Below are positions 44,635 through 53,768 of a DNA stretch of 64,000 bases, one piece after another. Under the pieces are notes generated by a model, which saw only the letters and a list, made by a program, of their open reading frames with translations, searched no databases and was not told the origin of the DNA. Position numbers and translations under genes: made by a program. Source of the DNA: SZAS-103 sp038216155 (lineage in GTDB: Bacteria; Pseudomonadota; Gammaproteobacteria; Xanthomonadales; Xanthomonadaceae); contig JBBQQH010000005.1 of assembly GCA_038216155.1 (NCBI GenBank), forward strand, positions 1-64,000, written 5' to 3'. Positions within the stretch are counted from its first letter, which is position 1, and each line of letters opens with the position of its first letter.

Positions 44635-45501
44635 CTATTCCAGGTTCTGCACCTGCTCACGCAGTTGTTCGATCAGCACTTTCATGTCGACCGAGGCTTG
44701 GCTGGTGCGCGCGTCAACCGATTTGGAACCCAGCGTATTGGCTTCGCGGTTGAATTCCTGCATCAGGAAATCAAGGCGGCGACCGACCGCTTCGGGAAGG
44801 GCCAGCACGCGGCGCGCTTCAATTAAATGACTGTCGAGGCGATCAAGCTCTTCTTCCACGTCGAGCTTCTGCAACCACAACATCATTTCCTGCTCCAGCC
44901 GGCCCGGATCGAGCGGCTGCCGGAGATCGGCGACGCGTGCCTCGAACTTCTGCCGCAGGCTGGCCCGAATCTCCGGCATCCAGTCGCGCGCCTGCTGCAC
45001 CAGCACGGTGATCGCATCTAGCCGCTCCAGCATCACCGCCGCCAGCTTGCCGCCTTCGCGCTGGCGTGCAGCGATGAATTCAACCAGCGTCGAATCGATC
45101 AGCAGCAACGCCTCGGCCTGCAGTCCGGCTTGGTCGAGTTCGGCTTCCTGCAACACGCCAGGAAATTGCAGCAGGTCGACGAAATCGGTCTGCAATTGCG
45201 GAAACCGCGCGGCGAGGTCCTGCGCCAGCTCCGACAGTCGCGCCAGCAGCTCCTGATTGGGATGCAGCGAGGCACGTGCGCCTTCCGGCGGACGCACACG
45301 CAAGCTCACATCGACCTTGCCGCGCGTGAGCTTTTGCGCGATGCGTTCGCGCAAGCTCGATTCCAGCGCGCGGAGCTCATCCGGCAAGCGCAATCCGAGT
45401 TCGAGGAAACGATGATTGACCGCGCGAATCTCGCACGTCAGCGTTCCCCATAACGTGCTCCGCTCCCCGCTGGCGAAGGCGGTCATGCTGCGAATGTTCA
45501 T
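44635..45501 (-). CDS. yicC: YicC-family endoribonuclease
   Basis: A 288-residue cytoplasmic protein of the YicC/YloC family, implicated in RNA turnover. The N-terminal domain starts MNIRSMTAFASGERSTLWGTLTCEIRAVNHRFLELGLRLPDEL; the C-terminal DUF1732 domain has EVGRRLDFLMQEFNREANTLGSKS-like sequence with GRRLDFLMQEFNREANTLGS. It heads the gmk-rpoZ-spoT gene set and is divergent from rph, the usual arrangement in gammaproteobacteria. Confidence 0.96.
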   Translation of the reverse strand: MNIRSMTAFASGERSTLWGTLTCEIRAVNHRFLELGLRLPDELRALESSLRERIAQKLTRGKVDVSLRVRPPEGARASLHPNQELLARLSELAQDLAARFPQLQTDFVDLLQFPGVLQEAELDQAGLQAEALLLIDSTLVEFIAARQREGGKLAAVMLERLDAITVLVQQARDWMPEIRASLRQKFEARVADLRQPLDPGRLEQEMMLWLQKLDVEEELDRLDSHLIEARRVLALPEAVGRRLDFLMQEFNREANTLGSKSVDARTSQASVDMKVLIEQLREQVQNLE

Positions 45502-45620
45502 CGTTCCTCCCGTAAATCGCCCCGAGCTGGCACGCCACTAATGCGCGCCGGGCTGGCGATCCGATTCCCGATGGTAAACTCCCGGCCCGCCATTGAGGAA
45601 ACTTCCTCAGGAGTTCTTCG

Positions 45621-46349
45621 ATGACCAATCCCCTGCGTCCCAGCGGTCGCGCCGCCGATGCCTTGCGCGCCGTCGACATCCAGCGCCACTTCACTCGGCA
45701 CGCCGAAGGTTCGGTGCTGGTCAGCTTTGGCGACACCCGCGTGCTGTGCAATGCCAGCGTCGAGAATCGCGTGCCAGGCTTTTTGCGCGGCAAGGGCGAA
45801 GGTTGGGTGACCGCCGAATACGGCATGCTGCCGCGCTCTACGCACACGCGGATGAACCGCGAGGCCGCGCAAGGCAAACAAGGCGGACGGACGTTGGAGA
45901 TCCAACGATTGATCGGCCGCGCCTTGCGTTCGTGCGTCGATCGCCGCGCGCTGGGCGAGCGCACCGTCACCATCGATTGCGATGTGCTGCAGGCCGATGG
46001 CGGCACCCGCACCGCGGCGATCACCGGCGCTTATGTCGCTCTCGTGGACGCGTTCAAAGTGATGAAGCAGCGCGGTGATATTTCCAAAGACCCGATGCAT
46101 GGCGCGGTTGCCGCGGTGTCGGTTGGCATCTATCAGGGCACTCCCGTGCTTGATCTGGATTACGCCGAAGATTCGTCCTGCGACACCGACATGAACATCG
46201 TGATGAACGATGGCGGCGGATTCATCGAATTGCAGGGCACCGCCGAAGGCCACGCATTCCGTCGTGACGAGCTGGATGCACTGCTCGTGCTCGGCGAAAA
46301 GGGCGTGCGTGAGTTACTGGCGCTGCAGCAGGCTGCGCTGGCGCAGTAA
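45621..46349 (+). CDS. rph: Ribonuclease PH
   Basis: A phosphorolytic 3'-exoribonuclease for tRNA 3' trimming. The 242-residue protein has full family signatures: RHFTRHAEGSVLVSFGDTRVLCNAS, GWVTAEYGMLPRSTHTR, and TITIDCDVLQADGGTRTAAITG-like sequence (reads VTIDCDVLQADGGTRTAAIT). The active site near LDLDYAEDSSCDTDMNIVM is intact, unlike the frameshifted E. coli K-12 allele. AGGAG 8 bp before the ATG sits beside a short GAGGAA/TTCCTC inverted repeat. First gene of rph-rdgB-hemW. Confidence 0.97.
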   Translation: MTNPLRPSGRAADALRAVDIQRHFTRHAEGSVLVSFGDTRVLCNASVENRVPGFLRGKGEGWVTAEYGMLPRSTHTRMNREAAQGKQGGRTLEIQRLIGRALRSCVDRRALGERTVTIDCDVLQADGGTRTAAITGAYVALVDAFKVMKQRGDISKDPMHGAVAAVSVGIYQGTPVLDLDYAEDSSCDTDMNIVMNDGGGFIELQGTAEGHAFRRDELDALLVLGEKGVRELLALQQAALAQ

Positions 46350-46357
46350 GAGACATC

Positions 46358-46951
46358 ATGACGCGGCTTGTGCTGGCGAGCTCCAATCGCGGCAAACTTG
46401 AGGAATTGCGCGAGTTGCTTGCACCAGCCGGGTTCGAGCTGATCGCGCAATCCGATCTCGGCGTGGATGACGCCGAAGAAACCGGCAATACGTTTATCGA
46501 AAACGCGCTGCTCAAAGCGCGGCATGCAGCGCGCATCAGCGGCCTGCCCGCACTCGCCGACGATTCCGGATTGCTGGTGGATGCGCTCGATGGCGATCCG
46601 GGATTGTTTTCTGCGCGCTTCGCCGGAGAGCACGGGAATGCTGCTGCCAACAATACATTGTTGCTTGAGCGCATGCGCGATGTTGCCCGCGATAGACGCG
46701 GCGCGCATTTCTATTGCGTACTCGCGATGTTGCGAAGCGCCGACGATCCGCAGCCGCTGATCGCTGAAGGCATCTGGCGTGGAAGCATCCTGGATGCGCC
46801 ACGCGGCGCGCAGGGTTTCGGCTACGATCCGTTGTTCCTCCCGGATGAGCAAGCGCACAGTGCCGCGGAACTCGATCCGGCAGTGAAGAACCGCATCAGC
46901 CATCGCGGCCAGGCGCTGGGTGCATTGCGCGAAAAACTTTCGCAGTCGTGA
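46358..46951 (+). CDS. rdgB: XTP/dITP pyrophosphatase
   Basis: A house-cleaning enzyme that removes non-canonical purine nucleotides. In the 197-residue protein LASSNRGKLEEL, TGNTFIENALLKARHA, ADDSGLLVDAL, GFGYDPLF and the terminal SHRGQAL motif are all present. The gene starts 8 bp after rph and its TGA overlaps the GTG of hemW. Confidence 0.97.
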   Translation: MTRLVLASSNRGKLEELRELLAPAGFELIAQSDLGVDDAEETGNTFIENALLKARHAARISGLPALADDSGLLVDALDGDPGLFSARFAGEHGNAAANNTLLLERMRDVARDRRGAHFYCVLAMLRSADDPQPLIAEGIWRGSILDAPRGAQGFGYDPLFLPDEQAHSAAELDPAVKNRISHRGQALGALREKLSQS

Positions 46952-48144
46952 GCGATCCGGCCGTGCGCAGCGAGTCTGCATCCGTGTCAGGCACGTTGAG
47001 CTTGCCGCCGCTATCGCTGTACGTGCATCTGCCGTGGTGCGTGCGCAAATGCCCGTATTGCGATTTCAACTCGCACGAAGGACGCGGCGCCTTGCCGTTC
47101 GATGGTTATGTCGATGCATTGATCGCCGATCTCGAACAGGATTTGTCGCTGGTTTGGGGTCGCACGATCACCAGCGTCTTCTTCGGCGGCGGCACGCCAT
47201 CGCTGTTTCCACCGGATGCGATCGATCGTTTCCTGCAAGCCGCGTCTTCACGATTGCGTTTCGCGCCCAGCCTTGAGATCACGCTGGAAACCAATCCCGG
47301 CACCGCCGAGCACGGTCGCTTCGAACATTACCTCGCTGCCGGCGTCAATCGCTTGTCGTTCGGCGTGCAGAGTTTCAATGACGGTTGCCTGCAAAAGCTC
47401 GGCCGCATTCACGACAGTGCGCAAGCCGAGTCAGCAATCAAGCTCGCGCAGGATGCAGGCTATTCCAACTTCAACATCGATCTGATGTACGCGCTGCCCG
47501 GACAGACGCTGGCCATGGCCGAACACGACATCGAGCGCGCGTTCGCTTTGCAGCCAACGCATCTTTCCCATTACCAGCTCACGCTGGAGCCGAACACGGT
47601 GTTCGCTGCGAAGCCACCCGCTGGCATCCCGGATGAAGACCACGCGTGGGACATCCAGGAGCATTGCCAGCGCTTGATCGCCAATGCCGGGTTCGAGCAC
47701 TACGAAGTGTCCGCGTATGCAAAGCCCGGCATGCAGTGCGCGCACAATCGCAACTACTGGTTGTTTGGCGACTACCTCGGCATCGGCGCGGGCGCGCATG
47801 GCAAGCTCACGCTGCCAGCACAAGACGGCATCCTGCGTCGCTGGAAGCTCAAGCATCCAACTGCGTACATGGCGAGTGTTGCGAGCGACGCGCGCATCGG
47901 AGCCGACGAATGGCTGGATCTAACGCGGCGCTCGTTCGATTTCATGCTCAACGCGTTGCGGCTGACCAATGGTTTTGCGCTGTCATTGTTCGAGACACGC
48001 ACCGGCTTGACGCGTGCCGCGATTGCCGACGAGTTGCGCACGGCAATCGCGAACGGGTGGCTGTTGATAGAGGGTGATCACGTTCGACCGACCGAACTAG
48101 GCCAGCGCTTCGGCAACAACGTGATCGGATTGTTTCTGCACTGA
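46948..48144 (+). CDS. hemW: HemW, heme chaperone-type radical SAM protein
   Basis: A 398-residue protein formerly called coproporphyrinogen III oxidase-like. The radical SAM cluster motif is CVRKCPYC (Cys-x3-Cys-x2-Cys near residue 31), with GGGTPSLF and NIDLMYALPGQT following. HNRNYW is the HemW heme-binding motif that separates it from HemN. Translation starts at GTG 46948, overlapping rdgB by 4 bp. It probably transfers heme to respiratory enzymes. Confidence 0.95.
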   Translation: MSDPAVRSESASVSGTLSLPPLSLYVHLPWCVRKCPYCDFNSHEGRGALPFDGYVDALIADLEQDLSLVWGRTITSVFFGGGTPSLFPPDAIDRFLQAASSRLRFAPSLEITLETNPGTAEHGRFEHYLAAGVNRLSFGVQSFNDGCLQKLGRIHDSAQAESAIKLAQDAGYSNFNIDLMYALPGQTLAMAEHDIERAFALQPTHLSHYQLTLEPNTVFAAKPPAGIPDEDHAWDIQEHCQRLIANAGFEHYEVSAYAKPGMQCAHNRNYWLFGDYLGIGAGAHGKLTLPAQDGILRRWKLKHPTAYMASVASDARIGADEWLDLTRRSFDFMLNALRLTNGFALSLFETRTGLTRAAIADELRTAIANGWLLIEGDHVRPTELGQRFGNNVIGLFLH

Positions 48145-48269
48145 ATTGAATGCGCCGCAAGCAAGTCGCGGCGAGAGAGCCTTGCGCGCATTCGAATCAG
48201 GAGACGCAATCGAGTCTAAACAATCACCTCGATGCAATCGGTTAATTTCCGCGCGTGCATAATCGCAGC

Positions 48270-48449
48270 ATGTCCGATTCCATTCGCATCACCTGCCCTT
48301 ATTGTGGCGAGCGCTTCGAGGCGTTCGTCGATGCATCCGCCGGCGATGCCGACTACGTCGAGGATTGCCCGGTCTGTTGTCGGCCGATCGAGCTAAGCCT
48401 GAGCATCGAGGGCGACGACGTGTCGCTGCGAGCCAACCGGGATAGTTGA
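48270..48449 (+). CDS. CPXCG-motif cysteine-rich protein (small zinc ribbon)
   Basis: A 59-residue protein with CPYCGERFE near the N-terminus and CPVCCRPIEL in the middle, the two Cys-x2-Cys knuckles of a zinc ribbon. The sequence matches the short CPXCG-containing family of gammaproteobacteria. The ATG at 48270 is used; five more residues are possible upstream. No function is known. It follows hemW by 125 bp. Confidence 0.87.
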   Translation: MSDSIRITCPYCGERFEAFVDASAGDADYVEDCPVCCRPIELSLSIEGDDVSLRANRDS

Positions 48450-48472
48450 CCGGGCAGTCCCAATGAAAAGCT

Positions 48473-48684
48473 CCGCTGTTCGCTACGACCTTTGACCGCC
48501 ATGGACGGTGGGAATGCTGAAAATGCAGGGACGCGATTTTCGGCCGATTTACGCAGTTCTGTTGAGCGGCCGCCCCTGCGGCCTGCCCTGCGGGCCAGCG
48601 CCGCTGTTCGCTCCGGCATCTGACCGCCATGGATGGCGGGAATGCCGAAATTGCAGGACGCAATTTTCCGCCTGCCTCAGCAGT
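48473..48684. repeat. Two direct copies of a palindromic dispersed repeat
   Basis: Two ~85-bp copies (48473-48557 and 48601-48684) share CCGCTGTTCGCT, GACCGCCATGGAYGGYGGGA, ATGCYGAAA and GCAGG-ACGC-ATTTTC. Within each is the near-palindrome CCGCCATGGATGGCGG. GC-rich hairpins separate them. No gene is supported here; it looks like a REP-type intergenic element placed just before the riboswitch. Confidence 0.75.
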
Positions 48685-48715
48685 CCCGTACCCAGGCTGC
48701 GCAGTCTGCTGTAAT

Positions 48716-48890
48716 CTTCACCCACCGCGAGTGCTCGGGAAGCCGGTTTGAATCCGGCGCTGCCCCCGCAACGGTAAGTCAGTCAAACCCTCCATTACGC
48801 CACTGCGCAAGCGGGAAGGCGGAGGGCTGGTTTCGCAACGTGCGATACCGCTGACCGAGCCCGGAGACCGGCTCGCGGCCATCGGCATCG
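48716..48890 (+). promoter_or_regulatory. Cobalamin riboswitch (B12 element)
   Basis: Conserved core blocks occur in order: GGGAA followed by AATCCGGCGCTGCCCCCGC and AACGGTAA (about 48738-48777), the B12 box GCCACTG at 48799-48805, GGGAAGGC at 48813-48820 and CCGGAGACCGG near 48861. This is the AdoCbl/Cbl aptamer upstream of btuB. Ends are approximate. Confidence 0.93.
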
Positions 48891-48988
48891 ACTGAATCCT
48901 TGCGGTTCGGCATCGGTGCCGTTAACGGCGCGTTGCGGTGGGCAACGGCGGGCGTCCGCGGCTGTGCCGCGCGTCTGACTGTCCCTCC

Positions 48989-49028
48989 GTGCGCGCTCCT
49001 CGCGGGTGAGCGTTGCAGGAGGTTGCAC
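48989..49028 (+). promoter_or_regulatory. Shine-Dalgarno-sequestering hairpin of btuB
   Basis: GTGC (48989-48992) and CTCCT (48996-49000) are complementary to AGGAG (49017-49021) and GCAC (49025-49028), the latter directly before the ATG. The hairpin would bury the btuB ribosome binding site. This suggests that bound cobalamin represses at translation initiation. The alternative (antisequester) pairing was not worked out. Confidence 0.65.
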
Positions 49029-50918
49029 ATGATTTTTTCATTTAAAAATTTTTCAAACCGGTCACGATTGGTTGCGGCGATCTTCGTGGCCCTGTCCACT
49101 GCGCCCGCCATCGCGCAGTCAACGACCCCCGATGTGACCAATCTGGATCGGGTCGAGGTGACCGCCGTGCGCCACGCGCAGACGGTCGATGACGCGCTGG
49201 CCTCGGTGACGGTGATCGACCGCGAGCAGATCGAGCACAGTCCGGCGGTGGATCTGATCGGTCTGCTGGCGCAGCAGGCAGGTGTGGATGTCTCACGTAC
49301 CGGCGGCGCCGGGCAGTCGAGTTCGGTCTTTCTGCGCGGCGCCAATTCGAACCAGACGCTGGTGCTGATCGACGGCGTGCGGGTTGCCTCGACCGGCCAG
49401 GGCGTGTTCGATTTCGCGCATCTGCCGCTGGATCAGATCCAGCGCATCGAAATCGTGCGCGGCCCACGCGCGGCGTTCTGGGGATCGGATGCGATCGGCG
49501 GCGTGCTGCAGATCTTTACCCGCAAGCCCGGTCAGCTTGTAGTGCGGGCCCAGGCTGGCAGCTACGGCACATATGGCGGCAGCGTGTCGGTCGGCACCCC
49601 GCAGGATCGCGATAGCCGGATTGGCGTCACCCTCGGCGACAGCCGCGCGCGTGGGTTTTCGGCGACCTATCCCGACCCGGGTAACCCCTTCAGCAGCTAC
49701 AACCCCGACGATGATGGCTACCGCAATCGCAACTTCAGCGTTCGCGGCAGCACGCCACTCGGAAGCCAGACTCTGGGCCTGACTGCGATCCACACCAACG
49801 CCAACGTGGAATTTGATTCCGGGCCCAGCCTTGGCAACGATCCAACCCGCACGCTAGCCCGCAATAGCTCGGGCGGCCTGAGCCTGTCCGGACCGCTGAC
49901 CGATCACTGGTCGCACTCGCTGGTACTGGGCGGTGCGCGCGAGGATCTGGACACGCCTGTTTACGGCAGCCAAAGCCGCAGCCGCCGCACCTCGCTGGAC
50001 TGGGTGAACACCCTCAGCGGCGTCGGCGGCGGCGCACTGACCTTCGGCGGCAACTGGCAACGCGAAAACGGGAATTCGATCAGCGCCTACAGCGTCAATC
50101 CCAGCGGCGTGGAATACGCGCGATCGACCACCAATACCGCTGCATTCCTCGGCTACGGCGCTCATTTTGGCGCACACCAGATAGAACTGGCCGTGCGCCA
50201 CGACCGCAATAGTCAGTTCGGTAGCGCCACCACCGGCAATGCAGCGTGGGGCTCGCAGATCGCACCGGCGACTCGGATTCGGGCGTCATGGGGCCAGGGA
50301 TTTCGCGCGCCCAGCTTCAACGAACTGTATTCGCCCGGATTCTTCGGCTCCTTCGCTGGCAATCCGGACTTGCAGCCCGAGCGCTCGCGCAGCTTTGAGG
50401 CTGGGCTGGAATTTAAACCCTCGGCCGCGCATGCATTCACGCTGTCGGCCTGGAAAACCCGGGTCAATCAGCTGATCGCGTTTGATGGCGCGAATTTTCA
50501 GGCAATCAACGTTGCGCACGCCGAACTCAATGGCGCCGAGCTAGGTTACCGCTTTACCGCAGGCGGCTGGAGCGCGGGCCTGGCGGCGACCGTGCAGGAT
50601 CCGCACAACGCCGATACCGGCGCCGACCTGCTGCGCCGACCCAAGCGCAAGCTCGCTAGCGATGTTCGCTACAGCTTTGGCAACGGCTGGGACGTTGCAG
50701 TGGATGCGCTGACCACGTCGGCCCGAGCGGACTTCGATCGGCGCCTGCCCGGCTATGCGCTGGTCAACGTTGCGCTCGGCTGGAACGTCAATCCCTCGCT
50801 GCGCCTGGAAGGCCGGCTGGGCAACCTGCTGGACGCCGACTACACACTCGCCAGTGGCTACAACACCGCCGGACGCAACGTCATGTTCAGCCTCGTCTGG
50901 CAACCGTTGCGCGAGTAA
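49029..50918 (+). CDS. btuB: TonB-dependent vitamin B12 receptor BtuB
   Basis: An outer-membrane cobalamin transporter of 629 residues. A signal peptide (ending near PAIAQ, residue 27) precedes a TonB-box-like stretch (DRVEVTAVR), the plug domain (SVFLRGANSNQTLVLIDGVRV, IQRIEIVRGPRAAFWGSDAIGGVLQI) and a 22-strand barrel. The last strand ends FSLVWQPLRE, where most outer-membrane proteins end in an aromatic residue. The ATG at 49029 has AGGAGG 6-7 bp upstream; a longer frame from 48900 would overlap the riboswitch. The riboswitch identifies the substrate class. Confidence 0.94.
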   Translation: MIFSFKNFSNRSRLVAAIFVALSTAPAIAQSTTPDVTNLDRVEVTAVRHAQTVDDALASVTVIDREQIEHSPAVDLIGLLAQQAGVDVSRTGGAGQSSSVFLRGANSNQTLVLIDGVRVASTGQGVFDFAHLPLDQIQRIEIVRGPRAAFWGSDAIGGVLQIFTRKPGQLVVRAQAGSYGTYGGSVSVGTPQDRDSRIGVTLGDSRARGFSATYPDPGNPFSSYNPDDDGYRNRNFSVRGSTPLGSQTLGLTAIHTNANVEFDSGPSLGNDPTRTLARNSSGGLSLSGPLTDHWSHSLVLGGAREDLDTPVYGSQSRSRRTSLDWVNTLSGVGGGALTFGGNWQRENGNSISAYSVNPSGVEYARSTTNTAAFLGYGAHFGAHQIELAVRHDRNSQFGSATTGNAAWGSQIAPATRIRASWGQGFRAPSFNELYSPGFFGSFAGNPDLQPERSRSFEAGLEFKPSAAHAFTLSAWKTRVNQLIAFDGANFQAINVAHAELNGAELGYRFTAGGWSAGLAATVQDPHNADTGADLLRRPKRKLASDVRYSFGNGWDVAVDALTTSARADFDRRLPGYALVNVALGWNVNPSLRLEGRLGNLLDADYTLASGYNTAGRNVMFSLVWQPLRE

Positions 50919-51063
50919 ACCGGTCGACTTTGGGGTCCGGTCGCGTCGGTTAACGCAGCAATGCGGGCGAACGCGATGGGATGGCGCTAGGATTGCGATC
51001 GAGCGCCGACGTCGGATGGCTTGGTCCAATCAAAACGACCTCGGGCGACGATTGGCAAAAAAA

Positions 51064-51079
51064 CGTGACTTGGGTCACA
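51064..51079. promoter_or_regulatory. CRP/Clp-like binding site
   Basis: CGTGA-CTTGGG-TCACA matches the TGTGA-N6-TCACA consensus of CRP/Vfr/Clp proteins at 9 of 10 positions and lies 45 bp before the DUF1631 start codon. In Xanthomonas, Clp is a CRP homologue whose DNA binding is blocked by c-di-GMP. Binding is inferred from the consensus only. Confidence 0.55.
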
Positions 51080-51123
51080 GTAACACCCTGCCGGACCCAC
51101 GTCGGCAGCAGGGGGAGCACTGC

Positions 51124-53424
51124 ATGTCGGGCGAGCGCAACTTTAATTCTTCGGGAAATCCGCCGGCGACCTTGTCGACCAGGCAGTTTCCACGGCGCGT
51201 GCGCACGTTGCTCGAAGGAATTTTTGAAATCGTCACCGGCGAAATGGACCGGTTGCTATCGAGCACCCTCGATGGCCTGGAACAGCAGTTGTTCAAGCAG
51301 GCTGAGCAGGCGCGCAGCAACGATACGCAATTGCGGGCGCTGGAGGCATTGGGCGACGTCAAACGCACTCGTTCCGATCTGACGCCTCGCTACGTGGCCT
51401 TGCTGGAATCCGCACTGGCCAGCATCAAGGACCCGAAAACCACTCCCGAGCCCGAGCCAGTCAGTTTCAGCGAGTTGCGGCTGGTCGCCGAAGACGAGAT
51501 GGACGAGACCACGCTGCTGCACGAGATTGCATCGCGCGCCGAGATGCGCAGCAGCTTGCCGCTGTTTCTTCTCAGCCAGCGGTTTGGCGTGCTCACAGGC
51601 CTGCCAGCGCTGGATTCGGAATCGCTACCGATCAGCCCGACCGCGATGTGCAAACACTTGCGCCGCGCGAGTCGCTGTTTCGAATTGCACACCGAGATGC
51701 GGCAACTGCTGTTTCGCCAGTTCGATCGTTTCGTGATGGGTGATTACAACCGCCTGATCGAAGTAGTGAACGCCTACCTGGTCAACCAAGGCGTGTTGCC
51801 GCATCTGAGTTACCTGCCAAGCCGGTTCAAGGCGCGCCGCGACGGCAAGGACGCGGACCCCGCGACCGAAGTTTCAACGCCCGAATCCCCTACGCCGGCA
51901 GCGCCTGCGGTCGCAACCCAGACCGGCTGGCCGGGCGACACAATCGGCCTGCGCGGTGCGCCGCAACGCGGTGACAGCGGCGGCGTGCAGAAGGATATCT
52001 ACACCAACTTGCGTGATCTGCTCCATGCCGCTAGGCCGCAGCAACCTGCGGCTACCGCGCCTGTGGCACGTCGCGCGGGTAGTGTCGCCTCTCAAGCCGA
52101 CGTGCAATCGGTGTTGGGACTGCTGCAACGCAGGCCAGCCGGCACCGCCATCATCAATGGCAGGCCAACAGCGCGCTCGATCCAGCACGTCAAGCAGGAT
52201 CTGCTCAGCCAGCTGCGGCAAATCTCTCACGGCGAACCCGCGCCGGCGCTGGCCGACGAGGACACCGACACCATCGAGCTGATCGGCATGCTGTTCGATC
52301 AGCTGATGAAGGATGTTCGCCCCAACAGCCCGGCCGCCAACCTGCTGCAAAAGTTGCAGGTACCGTTGCTGCGGGTGGCGCTGCGCGACAAGGAATTCTT
52401 CAGCCAGGAACTGCATCCAGCGCGGCAGATGCTGGATGCAGTCGCGGAAACCGGCACCTATTGGGCGGGCGAGGAAGGCCCGGACAAGGAGCTGATCGGC
52501 AAGGTCGATCATCTGGTCGATCGCATCAGCTCGGAATTCGATGGCGACGTGGGTTTGTTCAACACCTTGTTGGGGGATCTGTCGCAGCACACGCAGACGG
52601 TGATGCGCAAGGCCGAAGTAGCCGAGCGACGTCACGTCGAGGCGTCGCTGGGACGCGAAAAACTGACGATCGCGCAAACCCACGCCGGCGAGATCATGGA
52701 GGAGATCACCCGCGCACACGATGTTCCCAAGTTCACCCGCGCCCTGCTCACCCAGGCCTGGACCGACGTGCTGGCGCTGACGGCGTTGCGGCATGGCGAG
52801 AATTCCGAGCAATGGCTGCAGCAGATCGACGTCGCCAAGCGCGTCGCCGCCATTGCTGCAGGCCAAAAGCTCAAGCCCGGTGAGGATCGATTGGCGTTGA
52901 GCGAGCACGTTGAGCAATCGCTCAAGCAAGTCGGTTACCACGCCGACGAAGCCGTCGCCATTGGCAAGCGCCTGACTGCGTCGGACAGCGACGAGGAAGA
53001 ACCGGCCAGTCGCACCGAGTTGGCACTGCGACTCAAGGCACGTGCGCGCCTGGGTGAAAGCGTCGGCAGCAAGCCACCGGAAGTGGCGCTACCGCCGATG
53101 GCTCCGCTCGAACTTGAATGCCTTGAGCGCATCCGCGCGTTGCCGTTTGGCACATGGCTTGAGTTCGTGACCAACCAGCAGGGCGATCGCGTACGCCGCC
53201 GGCTGTCGTGGTTCAGCCCGACCACCGGGCATTGCCTGATCATCAACCATCGCGGCCAGCGCGCCGGCGAATACACACTCGATGTGTTGGCTCGATCAAT
53301 GGCGCGCGACCAGGTCTTCGTGATCGAGCGGCAGAAGGAAGGCTTCATCGATCGTGCGATCAATGCGATCAAGGATCGCCTGCATGTCGCGCAGGTGCTG
53401 ACCCACGATGGACGTCCGCTATGA
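51124..53424 (+). CDS. DUF1631 family protein
   Basis: A 766-residue cytoplasmic, mostly helical protein of the DUF1631 family (sometimes misnamed thymidine phosphorylase). Residues ~1-270 and ~380-700 are helical, with a Pro/Ala-rich linker between (about 245-290). Near the end LPFGTWLEFVTNQQGDRVRRRLSWFSPTTGHCLIINHRGQRA resembles a PilZ-like beta barrel, as in other members. The start is ATG 51124 with GGGGGAG upstream. Its stop overlaps the PilZ gene (ATGA), so both are coexpressed. Function unknown; c-di-GMP signalling is suggested by the partner. Confidence 0.87.
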   Translation: MSGERNFNSSGNPPATLSTRQFPRRVRTLLEGIFEIVTGEMDRLLSSTLDGLEQQLFKQAEQARSNDTQLRALEALGDVKRTRSDLTPRYVALLESALASIKDPKTTPEPEPVSFSELRLVAEDEMDETTLLHEIASRAEMRSSLPLFLLSQRFGVLTGLPALDSESLPISPTAMCKHLRRASRCFELHTEMRQLLFRQFDRFVMGDYNRLIEVVNAYLVNQGVLPHLSYLPSRFKARRDGKDADPATEVSTPESPTPAAPAVATQTGWPGDTIGLRGAPQRGDSGGVQKDIYTNLRDLLHAARPQQPAATAPVARRAGSVASQADVQSVLGLLQRRPAGTAIINGRPTARSIQHVKQDLLSQLRQISHGEPAPALADEDTDTIELIGMLFDQLMKDVRPNSPAANLLQKLQVPLLRVALRDKEFFSQELHPARQMLDAVAETGTYWAGEEGPDKELIGKVDHLVDRISSEFDGDVGLFNTLLGDLSQHTQTVMRKAEVAERRHVEASLGREKLTIAQTHAGEIMEEITRAHDVPKFTRALLTQAWTDVLALTALRHGENSEQWLQQIDVAKRVAAIAAGQKLKPGEDRLALSEHVEQSLKQVGYHADEAVAIGKRLTASDSDEEEPASRTELALRLKARARLGESVGSKPPEVALPPMAPLELECLERIRALPFGTWLEFVTNQQGDRVRRRLSWFSPTTGHCLIINHRGQRAGEYTLDVLARSMARDQVFVIERQKEGFIDRAINAIKDRLHVAQVLTHDGRPL

Positions 53425-53768
53425 ACGAATCGCGCCGCAAGCGTCGCCGCAATCCCGACAACACCGTCGAAGTGCAGGACGTGATGACCGAAGCAGTGAT
53501 CGGGCGGATCGGCAATCTGTCGGAAACCGGCATGCTGATCCACGCCGACGTGACCCTGGTCGAGGACGCGTTATTCCAGTTTCGTTTTTCGTTGTACGAG
53601 ACCGATGGAACGCGGCATACCTACGAAGTCGGCGCGCACCATCTGTGGTCGGACCCCGCGGGCACGCTGGGGCAGTTCTGGACCGGCTTCCGCTTTATCG
53701 ACATCTCGCCCGACGACGGTGCGCGCCTGCGCCGCTGGACGCATTCGCCGGGCAGCATAGAAGGCTGA
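53421..53768 (+). CDS. PilZ-domain c-di-GMP effector
   Basis: A 115-residue, single-domain protein. The N-terminus RRKRRRNP supplies the Arg-rich RxxxR part, and NLSETGMLI is the (D/N)xSxxG motif, so both c-di-GMP-binding elements are present. It starts at the ATG overlapping the DUF1631 stop. Single PilZ proteins commonly control motility, pili or exopolysaccharide; the partner here is presumably the DUF1631 protein. Confidence 0.88.
   Translation: MNESRRKRRRNPDNTVEVQDVMTEAVIGRIGNLSETGMLIHADVTLVEDALFQFRFSLYETDGTRHTYEVGAHHLWSDPAGTLGQFWTGFRFIDISPDDGARLRRWTHSPGSIEG

Noticed and set aside
48900..49028. Extended N-terminus for BtuB
   Set aside because: It would start inside or next to the riboswitch leader, lacks a signal peptide at the N-terminus and ignores the strong AGGAGG before 49029.
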